64,000 nucleotides of DNA, from NCBI GenBank assembly GCA_905176665.1, contig CAJINA010000149.1, positions 1 through 64,000 of the forward strand, read 5' to 3'. The position numbers were made by a program, and so were the translations under genes. Numbering within the stretch: the first letter of the stretch is position 1; every line of letters starts with the position of its first letter. Below are positions 44,049 through 52,615 of this stretch, piece by piece. The stretch is from Olavius algarvensis Delta 4 endosymbiont. Its GTDB lineage: Bacteria > Desulfobacterota > Desulfobacteria > Desulfobacterales > CAJINA01. The notes under the pieces were generated by a model. That model did not search any database. It was not told where the DNA came from and saw nothing but the letters and a program-made list of their open reading frames with translations.

Positions 44049-44189
44049 TGTCCAACCACAAACGGCGTCTTTTGGCCCATTACGGCGTTCTCGCCAATTT
44101 ACAATCCTCGACTTAGCACTACTACGCCTCCGGTTGTAAATTGGCTGCGGCCTTCTACTGAACCAAAATCCACCGTTTGTGGATGGACA
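44049..44189 (-). repeat. Palindromic 3'-type element, copy E4
   Basis: It directly follows the TAG stop of the dehydrogenase gene. Outer arms TGTCCAACCACAAACGG (44049-44065) pair with CCGTTTGTGGATGGACA (44173-44189) with one mismatch. Inner arms GCCAATTTACAA and TTGTAAATTGGC are perfect. The blocks CTTTTGGCCCA, TCCTCGA and AACCAAAAT are conserved with the other copies. All arms differ in sequence from copies E1-E3 and E5. Confidence 0.85.
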
Positions 44190-44234
44190 CATCTTATTTT
44201 TATCTGCACGCACATCATGCTTTTTTGCTTCTAT

Positions 44235-44274
44235 AAAAAAGGGGGCGGCAATAAGATTGCCGCCCCCTTTTTTT
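44235..44274. terminator. Strong bidirectional intrinsic terminator
   Basis: A perfect 12-bp stem GGGGGCGGCAAT/ATTGCCGCCCCC with a 3-base loop is flanked by A6 and T7 runs. It ends both the rightward acyl-CoA dehydrogenase transcript (beyond element E4) and the leftward gene at 44295. Confidence 0.9.
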
Positions 44275-44294
44275 GTCGCACGGAAAACACCAAT

Positions 44295-44660
44295 TTATCC
44301 AGACAGCCAAGTTTCGGCGGCTTCTTTTTGATCGCGATTGAAGGCTTTGATTTCCAGGCCGGGAAACAGGGCACCCTCCAACTCGCTGATTTTCTTCAAC
44401 CAGTGCTTGTCGGACAACACCGCCGCGCGGCTGAATTTCTGCATGAGTGCCAGCATCGCCGGCAGACGGGAAAATTCGATGGCGATCGCTTCCAGGGAGG
44501 GGATGTGGAACTCAACGACATCATAAAGCATCTTCCCATTTTCGATGCCCTGTGATTTTTCGACCAGTTCATCCAGAGCAGCGCGCATGTCGTCCGCATT
44601 TAATTTGCCCCGCAGCTCAATATCCAAACGATCTGTCCCGGTATTGGTGACCTTAAACAT
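44295..44660 (-). CDS. SpoIIAA-like (STAS-related) protein
   Basis: A 121-residue protein of the SpoIIAA-like/STAS-type fold. It starts MFKVTNTGTDRLDIELRGKLNADDM and has the beta-alpha pattern, with GKMLYDVVEFHIPSLEAIAIEF and AAVLSDKHWLKKISELEG. Such proteins are thought to be small signalling or lipid-binding modules rather than enzymes. RBS AAGGAGACA precedes ATG 44660. The gene is 12 bases downstream of the MFS gene on the same strand; likely one operon ended by the terminator at 44235. Confidence 0.75.
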   Translation of the reverse strand: MFKVTNTGTDRLDIELRGKLNADDMRAALDELVEKSQGIENGKMLYDVVEFHIPSLEAIAIEFSRLPAMLALMQKFSRAAVLSDKHWLKKISELEGALFPGLEIKAFNRDQKEAAETWLSG

Positions 44661-44672
44661 TGGTTGTCTCCT

Positions 44673-45923
44673 TCATCCCGATTCCGTTTGGGTCTCGTGG
44701 TCAATATATAGATCATTATTATAGAATAAAGTGCCTAAAAAGAGCAGGCTCCCTGCAAGCAGCGCAAACAGAGGTAGAATCGCCAGCGCCCTGTCAAGGC
44801 CGTAAATGTCCGATAGTCTACCAATGACCACCGGTGCGAGACTGGAGCCCAACAGGTGCTGGATTATGATATTCACGCTTAAGGAGACCGCACGCAGCCC
44901 GGGATGGACCACATCCTGGGTCACGGCTATACAGGCCGGCACAAAAGCCACCGCGGTAATCCCCACAAGAAAGAATACCCCGTACTGGAGAGCACCGCGA
45001 CAAAATGAGATAGCCAGCAGCAGCAAAAGGCCGGTAAGCAACGATGAAAGGGCTGGGAACAGCAGGCGGGCATTGGCCTTTTTCTTTTGCCACAGATCAG
45101 CCAGGAAGCCGCCCAGAGGCGCCCCGATAATGGCCAGCACCATGATGGAACTGGCTTTCATGCTGGCTTTATCCATGGCCAACGCATCAAACCGGTGGAA
45201 ATAAGTGGGCAGCCAGGTCAGCAAAGCGGTCGTTATGAAGACATTCAGAGCAAAGGCCAGGTTGTTGCACAAAAGCGTTTTATTATGGGTAAACTGGTGG
45301 ACCATGTCCGCGAAGCGCATCTTTTTCTCTTCACCGGTCTTTTCCTTGTGAACCAGGGCCACAGTCTCGTAGTCCCTGGCAAAATAGATGACGATGGCGA
45401 GAATCAGTCCCGGAAACGCCACAAGGCCGAAGGCATGCCGCCAGCCGAAGTTGTGGGCGACCCAACCGCCGATGCCAATCCCCAGAGCACTTCCCAAGGG
45501 AATGGATGCATTCCACAACCCCAGTATCCGGGCACGTTTTTCCTGGGGAAAATTGGCCGAGAGCATGGCGGTTCCACCGGGCGCATAGCCGGCTTCACCA
45601 ATCCCGATAGCTGCTCGGGCCATGAAAAGCTGCGTAAAATTCCGGGTAAAGGCGCAGGCCAGGGTTGCCAGGCTCCATAGCGCGGCCATAATGGAGATGC
45701 TCTTTGTCCGACTCCAGCGATCCACCAGAACCGAGGCGGGAAAGGAGAAGATCAGGATCGTCCAGTAGACAGCCGAAACCAATAGGCCGCACTGGGCATC
45801 GGTCATGCCCATTTCCTGCTTCAGGAAGGGAAACAGGGACACGATTACCATGCGATCCATGTAATCAAACATGTAAAGCAGGAACAACAGCCAGAAAATG
45901 GCCCAGGATTGTTTATGCGTCAT
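44673..45923 (-). CDS. MFS transporter (sugar/organic acid type)
   Basis: A 416-residue 12-helix major facilitator. Helix 1 begins SWAIFWLLFLLYMFDYMDRM, and the conserved loop motif is VDRWSRTKS. RAAIGIGEAGYAPGGTAMLS and the central cytoplasmic loop FARDYETVALVHKEKTGEEKK are typical of anion:cation symporter-like or hexuronate MFS. The substrate is not deducible. ATG 45923 has no strong RBS and lies 12 bases after the stop codon of the UroD-like gene (45936), so they are co-transcribed; the transporter may import the methylated substrate used by that enzyme. A SpoIIAA-like gene follows. Confidence 0.8.
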   Translation of the reverse strand: MTHKQSWAIFWLLFLLYMFDYMDRMVIVSLFPFLKQEMGMTDAQCGLLVSAVYWTILIFSFPASVLVDRWSRTKSISIMAALWSLATLACAFTRNFTQLFMARAAIGIGEAGYAPGGTAMLSANFPQEKRARILGLWNASIPLGSALGIGIGGWVAHNFGWRHAFGLVAFPGLILAIVIYFARDYETVALVHKEKTGEEKKMRFADMVHQFTHNKTLLCNNLAFALNVFITTALLTWLPTYFHRFDALAMDKASMKASSIMVLAIIGAPLGGFLADLWQKKKANARLLFPALSSLLTGLLLLLAISFCRGALQYGVFFLVGITAVAFVPACIAVTQDVVHPGLRAVSLSVNIIIQHLLGSSLAPVVIGRLSDIYGLDRALAILPLFALLAGSLLFLGTLFYNNDLYIDHETQTESG

Positions 45924-45935
45924 CGTTTAGGGCTT

Positions 45936-47015
45936 TCAATACCGGCCGTGTTTGCGCACGGCCCGGAACATCGCCATGCAGTTTTCGGGTTTCACCCCGG
46001 GGTGCAGGGAATTTGATGAGCAGATGATCAAGCCCCCGCCCGCGGCTCCGTCTGAAATCGTTTGGATAACGGCCTGTTCAACCTCCGCGGCAGTTCCTTC
46101 AGGCAGGAGATCCACGCAGTCAATATTCCCCAAAAGGCAAATTTGGTCGCCGCAATAGTCTTTGACCTTTTTCATTTCCATACCAGCCTGGGGTTCCAGG
46201 GGATTGAGTCCGTCATACCCGCTCTCCAGCAGAAGGTCCAAAAGGGGCCAGAGGTTCCCGTCGGAATGACGAACCACTTTCAGTCCTTTTTCGTGGGCCG
46301 TAGTAACAATCTGCCGATTGTAGTGGTTGACGAATTCCTTGAAGTGGTCCGGCGAGATCATGGGCCCCTTGTTGGTGGCGATATCGTCTTCGACTACCAG
46401 GACATCCAGACCGGCCGCCACCAGCAGGTCGAGCTGGGCCAGGCTGAAATCCAGCATCATTTGCGCCGTGGCGTGGAGGAATTTGGGATCGTTGTAGAGA
46501 TTCAGCATGTAGTTGGTCATGCCGATCAGCCGCCAGGAGCGTACAAATATCCCCCGCATGAGCCAGAAGGTCGCCTTCTCGCCCTTGAATCTGTCGATGG
46601 CAAGGTCCAGGAGCCCCAGGTCCTCTTTCAGGGGCTGTGGGGGTGTGAACTTTTTCAGCGCCGCAAAGTCTTTGACCGGGTGGCCCACCGGTACGGGAAT
46701 ACCGTGCGGTGACAACTTATAAATCACCCCAAAACGATCCTGCACATGGAGGTCATCGACCTTTTCTTCATGCCCGATTTCAAACGTGGTGATGCCGTCG
46801 ACATCAAATTGCTCATGGATCATAAAAAGCGTATCCACCATTTTAAGCTTTTCCGTATCATCCATGAGCCTGAAATCGCGGACTTCCGGCAGGCCGTCGG
46901 TGAGATGTCGGCCGATGCCGATGATGGGGGCTTCGTTTATACCGTGTATATATAAGGGAACGCAATCCGGCGCTCTTCTTTCCAGGGCAGTTAATATACG
47001 CTGTTTTCCATTCAC
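45936..47015 (-). CDS. UroD-like (corrinoid methyltransferase type) protein
   Basis: A 359-residue protein of the uroporphyrinogen decarboxylase/MtaA-type fold. It starts MNGKQRILTALERRAPDCVP, the normal opening of the methyltransferase-type branch, and has VVRHSDGNLWPLLDLLLESGYDGLNPLEP, GDQICLLGNIDCVDLL and GGLIICSSNSLHPGVKPEN. These blocks are closer to methylcobamide:CoM-type or one-carbon methyltransferases than to heme-pathway HemE. In an anaerobe it may transfer a methyl group from a methylated substrate through a corrinoid protein, none of which is in the window. MFS transporter downstream, 12-base gap. ATG 47015 has AGGAG about 13 bases upstream. Confidence 0.75.
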   Translation of the reverse strand: MNGKQRILTALERRAPDCVPLYIHGINEAPIIGIGRHLTDGLPEVRDFRLMDDTEKLKMVDTLFMIHEQFDVDGITTFEIGHEEKVDDLHVQDRFGVIYKLSPHGIPVPVGHPVKDFAALKKFTPPQPLKEDLGLLDLAIDRFKGEKATFWLMRGIFVRSWRLIGMTNYMLNLYNDPKFLHATAQMMLDFSLAQLDLLVAAGLDVLVVEDDIATNKGPMISPDHFKEFVNHYNRQIVTTAHEKGLKVVRHSDGNLWPLLDLLLESGYDGLNPLEPQAGMEMKKVKDYCGDQICLLGNIDCVDLLPEGTAAEVEQAVIQTISDGAAGGGLIICSSNSLHPGVKPENCMAMFRAVRKHGRY

Positions 47016-47167
47016 GGAGTTTGCTCCTGCAGAGAGTGGTTCGTACCTGGTTTGACTGACGGCTGAATGCTAGTCTCAATAGGGTGTCTTGCCCATGCTG
47101 ATACTTTTTTCAATCGAAAGCTTTTTGGATTCATAGGACTGCTGAACTGCCTTGTTACTTTTCATTT

Positions 47168-47668
47168 TTAGTTTTGGCTTTTGAGGCTCTCAATTTCTGC
47201 AACCATCTCCTCGGAAATAGCCTGTATTTGTTGCATCATCCGGGGCATATTCCTTTGGGTTATCCGCATGGATTCCTGTATCAGTTTCGGCATTTTCTCT
47301 AAGAATTTTTTACCTACCGGAGATTTGTAAAAATCGGATATGGCCCGGATCTCGCTTTCCGAATACGTGTTGACATAAATCGTTATAAAGTCCTCTTTCA
47401 GGTTTTCAAAGCCCAGTTCCGCCTTCATAACGTTGAACATCTTGTTCGTATACTTTTTTAAAACCGGCCTTAATTCCTCAGGTGCATCCATTTGTTTGAA
47501 CTGTTGATCCACCATCCCAGCTATGTGGGGCCAAACCTGATCCATCATTTTATCCGGATTAGATAGCAGCAAGAGTTCTTCGGCCGCAGCACGGTGAAAC
47601 GTCTCATCCGCGAATGCACAGGGGCTGAAAAGCGATAAAATGATAAAAAATGCAAGGGTTCTCATCAT
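47168..47668 (-). CDS. DUF2059 exported protein
   Basis: A 166-residue secreted protein. The signal peptide MMRTLAFFIILSLFSPCAFA leads to a helical DUF2059-type region (FHRAAAEELLLLSNPDKMMDQVW; SESEIRAISDFYKSPVGKKFLEKMPKLIQESM). The function is unknown. ATG 47668 has an AAAGGAG RBS; the track-length frame from 47755 would add an unlikely N-terminus before the signal peptide. It lies 111 bases downstream of the DUF3859-type gene. No link with neighbours is obvious. Confidence 0.8.
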   Translation of the reverse strand: MMRTLAFFIILSLFSPCAFADETFHRAAAEELLLLSNPDKMMDQVWPHIAGMVDQQFKQMDAPEELRPVLKKYTNKMFNVMKAELGFENLKEDFITIYVNTYSESEIRAISDFYKSPVGKKFLEKMPKLIQESMRITQRNMPRMMQQIQAISEEMVAEIESLKSQN

Positions 47669-47779
47669 GGGGCATCTCCTTTTTAGGGTTCGGTGCAAAG
47701 GCGGACAAATGAACACTATTCTGGATGTCCGGTTTTGATACCTGGTTGCTAGCAAAACACGCCGGCCAAAAAACAGAGG

Positions 47780-48289
47780 CTATTTCACCATAAATGTTTT
47801 TGAAACCAATTTCTTACCATTCCGCCAGATTTCCAGCGTCCGGTCACCGGAAACAAGTTCTGCGGGGGTTGATAACTCATAGGTAAAAAAGTCTTCTATA
47901 TAACTTACCGGAGACAACCCGTTAAGCTCATAGGACGACGCCTGCAATAGTTTTCCACCAGCGCTTTTTATGGGGGGATGTCGGCAGACAAATTTGAATC
48001 GGGATGTTACATCAGTCGGGATGTTTGAAATACGAAATTTGAATCCAAAGGTATTGCCCAGGGACATTGGAATTGTGTCCGTTGTTTCACGGTGAGTATA
48101 TCCAGCGTTTATCAATGCTTTTCCAGCAGCTGCATTAGGCGCGGGCAGCTCAATTGCATTTCCCGTTGTTGCGTAGAGACCATAAGAGACGATTTTTCCC
48201 ACCACTTTATTATCGGGAAAAGATGCGGCCGCCAGACTCGCTGCCAATGTTACCACCAGGATGAAAACCACTGTTTTAAAGACTTGCAT
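47780..48289 (-). CDS. Exported DUF3859-type protein
   Basis: A 169-residue protein with a signal peptide (MQVFKTVVFILVVTLAASLAAA) and a beta-rich mature part. The string NTFGFKFRISNIPTDVTSRFKFVCRHPPIK resembles DUF3859 proteins, whose members are periplasmic and of unknown role. The C-terminus ends ELVSGDRTLEIWRNGKKLVSKTFMVK, an Ig-like strand pair. ATG 48289 has AGGGTG upstream. The gene is isolated between a GNAT gene and the DUF2059 gene on the same strand, 111 bases from the latter. Confidence 0.65.
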   Translation of the reverse strand: MQVFKTVVFILVVTLAASLAAASFPDNKVVGKIVSYGLYATTGNAIELPAPNAAAGKALINAGYTHRETTDTIPMSLGNTFGFKFRISNIPTDVTSRFKFVCRHPPIKSAGGKLLQASSYELNGLSPVSYIEDFFTYELSTPAELVSGDRTLEIWRNGKKLVSKTFMVK

Positions 48290-48350
48290 TGATTCACCCT
48301 AATAACTGTTTTTCATTCAACTGGAGTGTACCATTTAAAAGGCATCGTTT

Positions 48351-48812
48351 TCAGATGCGCTTCTTCCCAATCCAGTATTTGAGATGCTGTCCGTCACCGA
48401 CCTCGGTTTCCTGCTGGCCCGACAGTGAGTAATTCAATTTCTCGTAAAATTTACGCGCCGGTAGTGACACATGCAGGGTAATCGTCAAAATTTCTTTTGA
48501 TCTGGCCCTTGATTCAAGTTCAAGCATAATCTGCCTTCCCAAACCGGATTTCTGTTCAGCGGGCAGGATAAAAACACCTGTTATTTCATCTTTCACCAGC
48601 GAGCCGGTAGCAACAATTTTTCCCTCTTTTTCGATAACAATGATTTCGCCTAACTCGTCACGTTTGCTAATGTTGGCCTCAGAATGATAGGCCTGGAAAT
48701 ATTGAACCGCCCGCCCTGGGTAATGATCTGGATAAGAGATTGCGATCGTCTTCTGGATCATTTCGTAAACTTGATCCAGGTCTGTGGTTGCATAATCCCG
48801 TAACATATTCAT
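48351..48812 (-). CDS. GNAT family N-acetyltransferase
   Basis: A 153-residue acetyltransferase. The acetyl-CoA-binding motif A is AEQKSGLGRQIMLELESRARS. The preceding strand holds GEIIVIEKEGKIVATGSLVKDE, and the C-terminal ARKFYEKLNYSLSGQQE is typical of the fold. The acceptor (amine, antibiotic or protein) is not known. The start ATG 48812 is followed two codons later by a second ATG; either could be used (GAGG just upstream). It is 62 bases upstream of the DUF3859-type gene on the same strand. Confidence 0.8.
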   Translation of the reverse strand: MNMLRDYATTDLDQVYEMIQKTIAISYPDHYPGRAVQYFQAYHSEANISKRDELGEIIVIEKEGKIVATGSLVKDEITGVFILPAEQKSGLGRQIMLELESRARSKEILTITLHVSLPARKFYEKLNYSLSGQQETEVGDGQHLKYWIGKKRI

Positions 48813-48896
48813 TGTGCCTCAGAGCGATCAGATACCATTTCGTTGACAGAAGGCGGGTATCCAATTTGGATTACCCGCACCTGTTTTATATCTAGA

Positions 48897-49487
48897 TCAT
48901 GGTTTATCGGCAATAGCCCAAATGAATAAACCGAAACGCTGCTTGTAATGCGATACGGAAAAGCCGCAAGCGTTCAACTCGTCGACCAGATCATTGACAT
49001 CGAAACGATTTTGCTGGGGGTGGTCCAGCACCCGACGCCACAGGGGGTGGGTTATAAACTGGCGGGTAATCTCTTCGATATAAAACCGGCCGCCGGGTTT
49101 GAGGACCCGGAAAACCTCCGTCAGACCGGCCTGCCAATCCAGGACGTGGTGGAGGGTGCCGAAATCAAAGACTGCATCGTAGGTCGCTGTGGCAACGGGG
49201 ATATGCCGGGTATTGCCCAGCCAGGTATGGACATGGGGATTGCGTCGATGCCGGTCGGCACAAACCTCCAGCATGGCGGGATCAAGATCAAAACCGTCCG
49301 ATCGCCCGACGCGGAATTGATCCGCCAACAGATCCATTCCCGCACCGCTCCCGCAGCCGATCTCCAGAACATGTGCTCCCGGCATGGCCCCCCCCATGCG
49401 CAGCAATTGGCGGCCTTCGAGAGCCCGCTGCATGAAGGGCCGCAGGCGATTGTTCATCAAATGCCTTTCAAGCCAGCCTAATCGCAT
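48897..49487 (-). CDS. Class I SAM-dependent methyltransferase
   Basis: A 196-residue Rossmann-type methyltransferase. Motif I is VLEIGCGSGAGMDLLA; the acidic end of strand 2 is GFDLDPAML; motif II/III are YDAVFDFGTLHHVLDW and LKPGGRFYIEE. ATG 49487 (MRLGWLERHLMNNR) fits the usual start of this branch, often MKLNWLEK...; a GTG 17 codons upstream (49538) is the alternative. The acceptor is unknown; related proteins act on small molecules or quinone-like compounds. A DUF427 gene lies 62 bases upstream on the same strand. Confidence 0.8.
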   Translation of the reverse strand: MRLGWLERHLMNNRLRPFMQRALEGRQLLRMGGAMPGAHVLEIGCGSGAGMDLLADQFRVGRSDGFDLDPAMLEVCADRHRRNPHVHTWLGNTRHIPVATATYDAVFDFGTLHHVLDWQAGLTEVFRVLKPGGRFYIEEITRQFITHPLWRRVLDHPQQNRFDVNDLVDELNACGFSVSHYKQRFGLFIWAIADKP

Positions 49488-49549
49488 TTTCAGATCCGGG
49501 AATTGTTTGCAGGGGCGCCAGGAGAATAGTCCTGACACCGGATTTTTTA

Positions 49550-49831
49550 TCAGTCGGTTATTTCCACATCCTGCCTGAAGGCGACATGGCCGGAGATCTC
49601 TCTGGCCGCATCTTTGGGTGCCGGATAATACCAGGCCGCATCCGTGCTGGTTTCACCGGCGACCACAATGGAATAGTAGCTCGCCTCGCCCTTCCAGGGA
49701 CACGTTGTTTTGGTGGGGCTGTCCTGAAAAAAGTCTTGTTTAAGTGAGGCTTCCGGAAAATAATGGTTGCCTTCGACCACAACCGTCGCGTCGCTTTCCG
49801 CCAGGACATGACCGTTCCAGATTGCTTTCAT
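49550..49831 (-). CDS. DUF427 protein
   Basis: A 93-residue protein starting MKAIWNGHVLAESDATVVVEG, the typical DUF427 opening. NHYFPEASLKQDFFQDSPTKTTCPWKGEASYYSIVVAGE and AWYYPAPKDAAREISGHVAFRQDVEI are diagnostic of the family. The fold is a small beta barrel; the function is unknown. The ATG at 49831 with AGG upstream is preferred over the longer frame to 49894. It lies 63 bases downstream of the small bd-oxidase subunit gene, and could be part of the cyd operon. Confidence 0.85.
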   Translation of the reverse strand: MKAIWNGHVLAESDATVVVEGNHYFPEASLKQDFFQDSPTKTTCPWKGEASYYSIVVAGETSTDAAWYYPAPKDAAREISGHVAFRQDVEITD

Positions 49832-49894
49832 ATTGATTGACCTGTTTAAATGGCTACCCCACAGGCGTGAACTGTCTAAACGCCTGGCGAGCAA

Positions 49895-50011
49895 TTAAAG
49901 TCGGATAATCCAACGAAAAGTATAAGCCAGCAGCGCCACCGAGACCAGGCCGGCGAACCACAGACCGACAAACCAGGCCCACTGCTTCTGCTTGTCAGTA
50001 AGTGGCCTCAT
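49895..50011 (-). CDS. Small cytochrome bd accessory subunit (DUF2474/CydX-like, 38 aa)
   Basis: A 38-codon frame from ATG 50011 (MRPLTDKQKQWAWFVGLWFAGLV...) to TAA at 49895-49897. It encodes a single TM helix with a basic/polar N-terminus and a C-terminal RWIIRL, like DUF2474 or CydX-type proteins that follow cydB. It overlaps the end of cydB by 17 bases, as is usual for such subunits. It is shorter than the usual annotation cut-off. It probably stabilises the haem sites of the bd oxidase. Confidence 0.75.
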   Translation of the reverse strand: MRPLTDKQKQWAWFVGLWFAGLVSVALLAYTFRWIIRL

Positions 50012-51014
50012 GGGAGCTTTTTCCTCTGAAAACGTAGTAGCAATACGCCGTGTAGGCCAGGATGACCGGCAGCATGATAACGGTGCCTACCAACAGGAGG
50101 GACTGAGATTCCGGTACGGCCGCGGCTTTGCGAAAGGTGACCTCGAAGGGTACCAGCCAGGGATACATGCTGATGCCCAGGCCAATGTAGTTCATCAGAA
50201 AGATACCCTGGGCAAGAAAGAAGGGCCGGTATTCATACTGGTGGTGCAGGCTGCGCCAGAGCAGCACGAACATCACCACACAGGAAAGCGGCATGATGCT
50301 GAGAAAGTAGAAATTGGGCAGGGTCCACCAGAGTTCCCGGATTCGATCGTTCATCAGCGGCATACAGAGGCTGACCAGGCCCATGAAAAGGGCCACGTAT
50401 CCGAAAAGGTACCCGGCGCACTTGCGGGCCCAATCCTGGGTGATATCTTCAGTCTTCATGATCAACCAGACCGCTGCCAGCAGTCCATAACCGCAGACCA
50501 GGGCGACACCCGTCATCAGGCTGAATGCGTTCAGCCAGTCAAGTGCACTGCCGGCGAAAGCCCGGCCGGAGACCTGGATGCCCTGGACATAGGCGCCCAG
50601 CATCATCCCCTGGGTCAGGGTGGCCACCAGTGATCCAAAATGAAAGAGGTAGTCCCATAGCCGGCGCGAGCGGCCTTCGGCTTTGAAACGAAACTCGAAA
50701 GACACCCCCCTTAAAATCAACCCCAGGAGCATGATTGTCACCGGCATGTAAAAAGCCGGCATGAGAATAGCGTAGGCCAGTGGAAAGGCCGCAAACAGCC
50801 CACCGCCGCCCAGGACCAGCCAGGTTTCGTTGCCGTCCCAGAAAGGCGCAATGGAATTCATCATCCGATCCCGACAGGTGTCCGACGGAGCGAAGGGAAA
50901 CAGGATGCCGACCCCCAGGTCAAACCCATCCAGGAGCACATACAGGAATATGGCGGTGGCAATCAGAGCATACCAGATCAGCGGCAGGTCGATAACGTCT
51001 CCGAAATTAAACAT
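49995..51014 (-). CDS. cydB: Cytochrome bd ubiquinol oxidase subunit II
   Basis: A 339-residue inner-membrane subunit with eight to nine TM helices. It shows the CydB opening WYALIATAIFLYVLLDGFDLGVGILFPF and WDGNETWLVLGGGGLFAAFPLAYA. It pairs with CydA to form the high-affinity oxygen reductase, which in anaerobes removes traces of oxygen. ATG 51014 (MFNFGDV) has GGAGGTGAG upstream; the start overlaps the cydA stop by 8 bases. Downstream the tiny third subunit gene overlaps its end. The trio is a standard operon. Confidence 0.93.
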   Translation of the reverse strand: MFNFGDVIDLPLIWYALIATAIFLYVLLDGFDLGVGILFPFAPSDTCRDRMMNSIAPFWDGNETWLVLGGGGLFAAFPLAYAILMPAFYMPVTIMLLGLILRGVSFEFRFKAEGRSRRLWDYLFHFGSLVATLTQGMMLGAYVQGIQVSGRAFAGSALDWLNAFSLMTGVALVCGYGLLAAVWLIMKTEDITQDWARKCAGYLFGYVALFMGLVSLCMPLMNDRIRELWWTLPNFYFLSIMPLSCVVMFVLLWRSLHHQYEYRPFFLAQGIFLMNYIGLGISMYPWLVPFEVTFRKAAAVPESQSLLLVGTVIMLPVILAYTAYCYYVFRGKSSHEATY

Positions 51015-52413
51015 GCTCACCTCCAGACTCCGCAACCAGGTCGGTTACAATGGGCGGCTTGTCCACCCCGTGGGTTCCGTAGGCATCCTGGGTTCTTTCT
51101 CCCGGCCCCTTTTGCACCAGTCGCGCGATGTAGTAAACACCGGCCCCGAATACCAGCAGGTAGATGATAATAAAGGCCAGCAAGGAGAGGCCGACCTGGA
51201 GTCCACCCACCGGAGAAGCCGATTCGGCGGTCAACATCACCTCGTAGACAATCCACGGCTGGCGGCCCACCTCGGTGACCCACCACCCGGCCAGCACGGC
51301 AATGAAACCGGCCGGTGTCAGCACCACACACCACCACTGAAACCAGCGGGTTTCGAAGAGGCGCTTGCGCCAATGAAGGACTGCCGCAAACACACCGGTC
51401 AAGATCATAGCCATCCCGATGCCGACCATAATCCGAAAAGACCAGAACACAACTGCTGTCGGGGGCCGCTCCTCTTTAGGCCAGTCCTTGAGGCCTTTGA
51501 CTTCGCCGTCCAGGCTGTGGGTCAGGATCAGGCTGGACAGCTTGGGGATATTCAGGGCATATTTTGTCTCTTCGGCTTCCTGGTCCGGCCAGCCGAAGAG
51601 TTTCAAGGGTGCCCCCCGCTGGGTATCCCAGAGGCCCTCCATGGCCGCTACCTTGGCGGGCTGGTGCTCCAATGTATTGAGGCCATGCATGTCTCCTACC
51701 AACAGCTGCAAAGGCGCCACAAACACTGCCATGATCATGGCCATGCCAAACATGATGCGGGCGTGGGGTACAAATTTTTGGCGCAGCAGGTAAAAGCCGC
51801 CAACGCCGCCCACCACGAAGGCGGTTGTCAGGTAAGCCGCAATCACCATATGGAATAAACGGTATGGAAAGGAGGGATTGAAAATAATCTCGATCCAGTT
51901 GGTCGGATAAAAAAGGCCGTCCGCCCCGATACGAAAACCCTGGGGGGTCTGCATCCAGCTGTTGGCCGAAAGGATCCAGAACGCGGAGAGTAAAGTACCC
52001 GCCGCGACGATTACCGTGGAGGCAAAGTGCATTTTGGGACTGACCCGCCCCCAGCCGAAGAGCATGATGCCCAGAAAAGAGGCTTCCAGAAAAAAGGCGG
52101 TCAGCACCTCATAGCCCAAAAGCGGACCCAGGACATTGCCGACCTTGTCGGAGAAAACGGACCAGTTGGTGCCGAACTGGTAGGACAGGACCACACCGGA
52201 AACAACCCCCATGCCGAAAGTCACGGCAAATATTTTTACCCACATCCGGTACACTTCCTTGAAGCGTTCATCTCCGGTCTTCAGCCAACGCCATTCCACC
52301 ACCGCCAGCCAGCTGGCCAGACCGATGGTGAAGGCCGGAAACAGGATGTGAAAAGAGACGGTAAACGCGAACTGCGCTCTTGCCAAAAACAGTGGATCCA
52401 AATCTATCTGCAT
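51007..52413 (-). CDS. cydA: Cytochrome bd ubiquinol oxidase subunit I
   Basis: A 468-residue subunit that carries the quinol site and haems. It opens LFLARAQFAFTVSFHILFPAFTIG with the haem-ligand His, continues VVSGVVLSYQFGTNW, and has the conserved GWWVTEVGRQPW near 385. It is of the short-Q-loop type, by length and by the short segment between the relevant helices, which is usual outside enterobacteria and includes cyanide-insensitive oxidases. ATG 52413 has GGAG upstream. First gene of the cydAB operon; about 200 bases upstream lie a few A/T-rich blocks that could hold its promoter. Confidence 0.93.
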   Translation of the reverse strand: MQIDLDPLFLARAQFAFTVSFHILFPAFTIGLASWLAVVEWRWLKTGDERFKEVYRMWVKIFAVTFGMGVVSGVVLSYQFGTNWSVFSDKVGNVLGPLLGYEVLTAFFLEASFLGIMLFGWGRVSPKMHFASTVIVAAGTLLSAFWILSANSWMQTPQGFRIGADGLFYPTNWIEIIFNPSFPYRLFHMVIAAYLTTAFVVGGVGGFYLLRQKFVPHARIMFGMAMIMAVFVAPLQLLVGDMHGLNTLEHQPAKVAAMEGLWDTQRGAPLKLFGWPDQEAEETKYALNIPKLSSLILTHSLDGEVKGLKDWPKEERPPTAVVFWSFRIMVGIGMAMILTGVFAAVLHWRKRLFETRWFQWWCVVLTPAGFIAVLAGWWVTEVGRQPWIVYEVMLTAESASPVGGLQVGLSLLAFIIIYLLVFGAGVYYIARLVQKGPGERTQDAYGTHGVDKPPIVTDLVAESGGEHV

Positions 52414-52615
52414 GTGCGACTCCGGTTGAAGCGGTTGGGTTTGCGGTGCTTGGTTTTATATAGATCTATAGGATAGGCTAAGATTTACAAATCATCTGTC
52501 AAGGCCCTTTGCACCTGTGGACCAGATCCCCCTGGTCAACCGGATGGGTTGCTGCCGATAACGGATCTATAAACCAGGGCTGTCCACAGGAAAACCACAT
52601 TACAACGACTCATAT

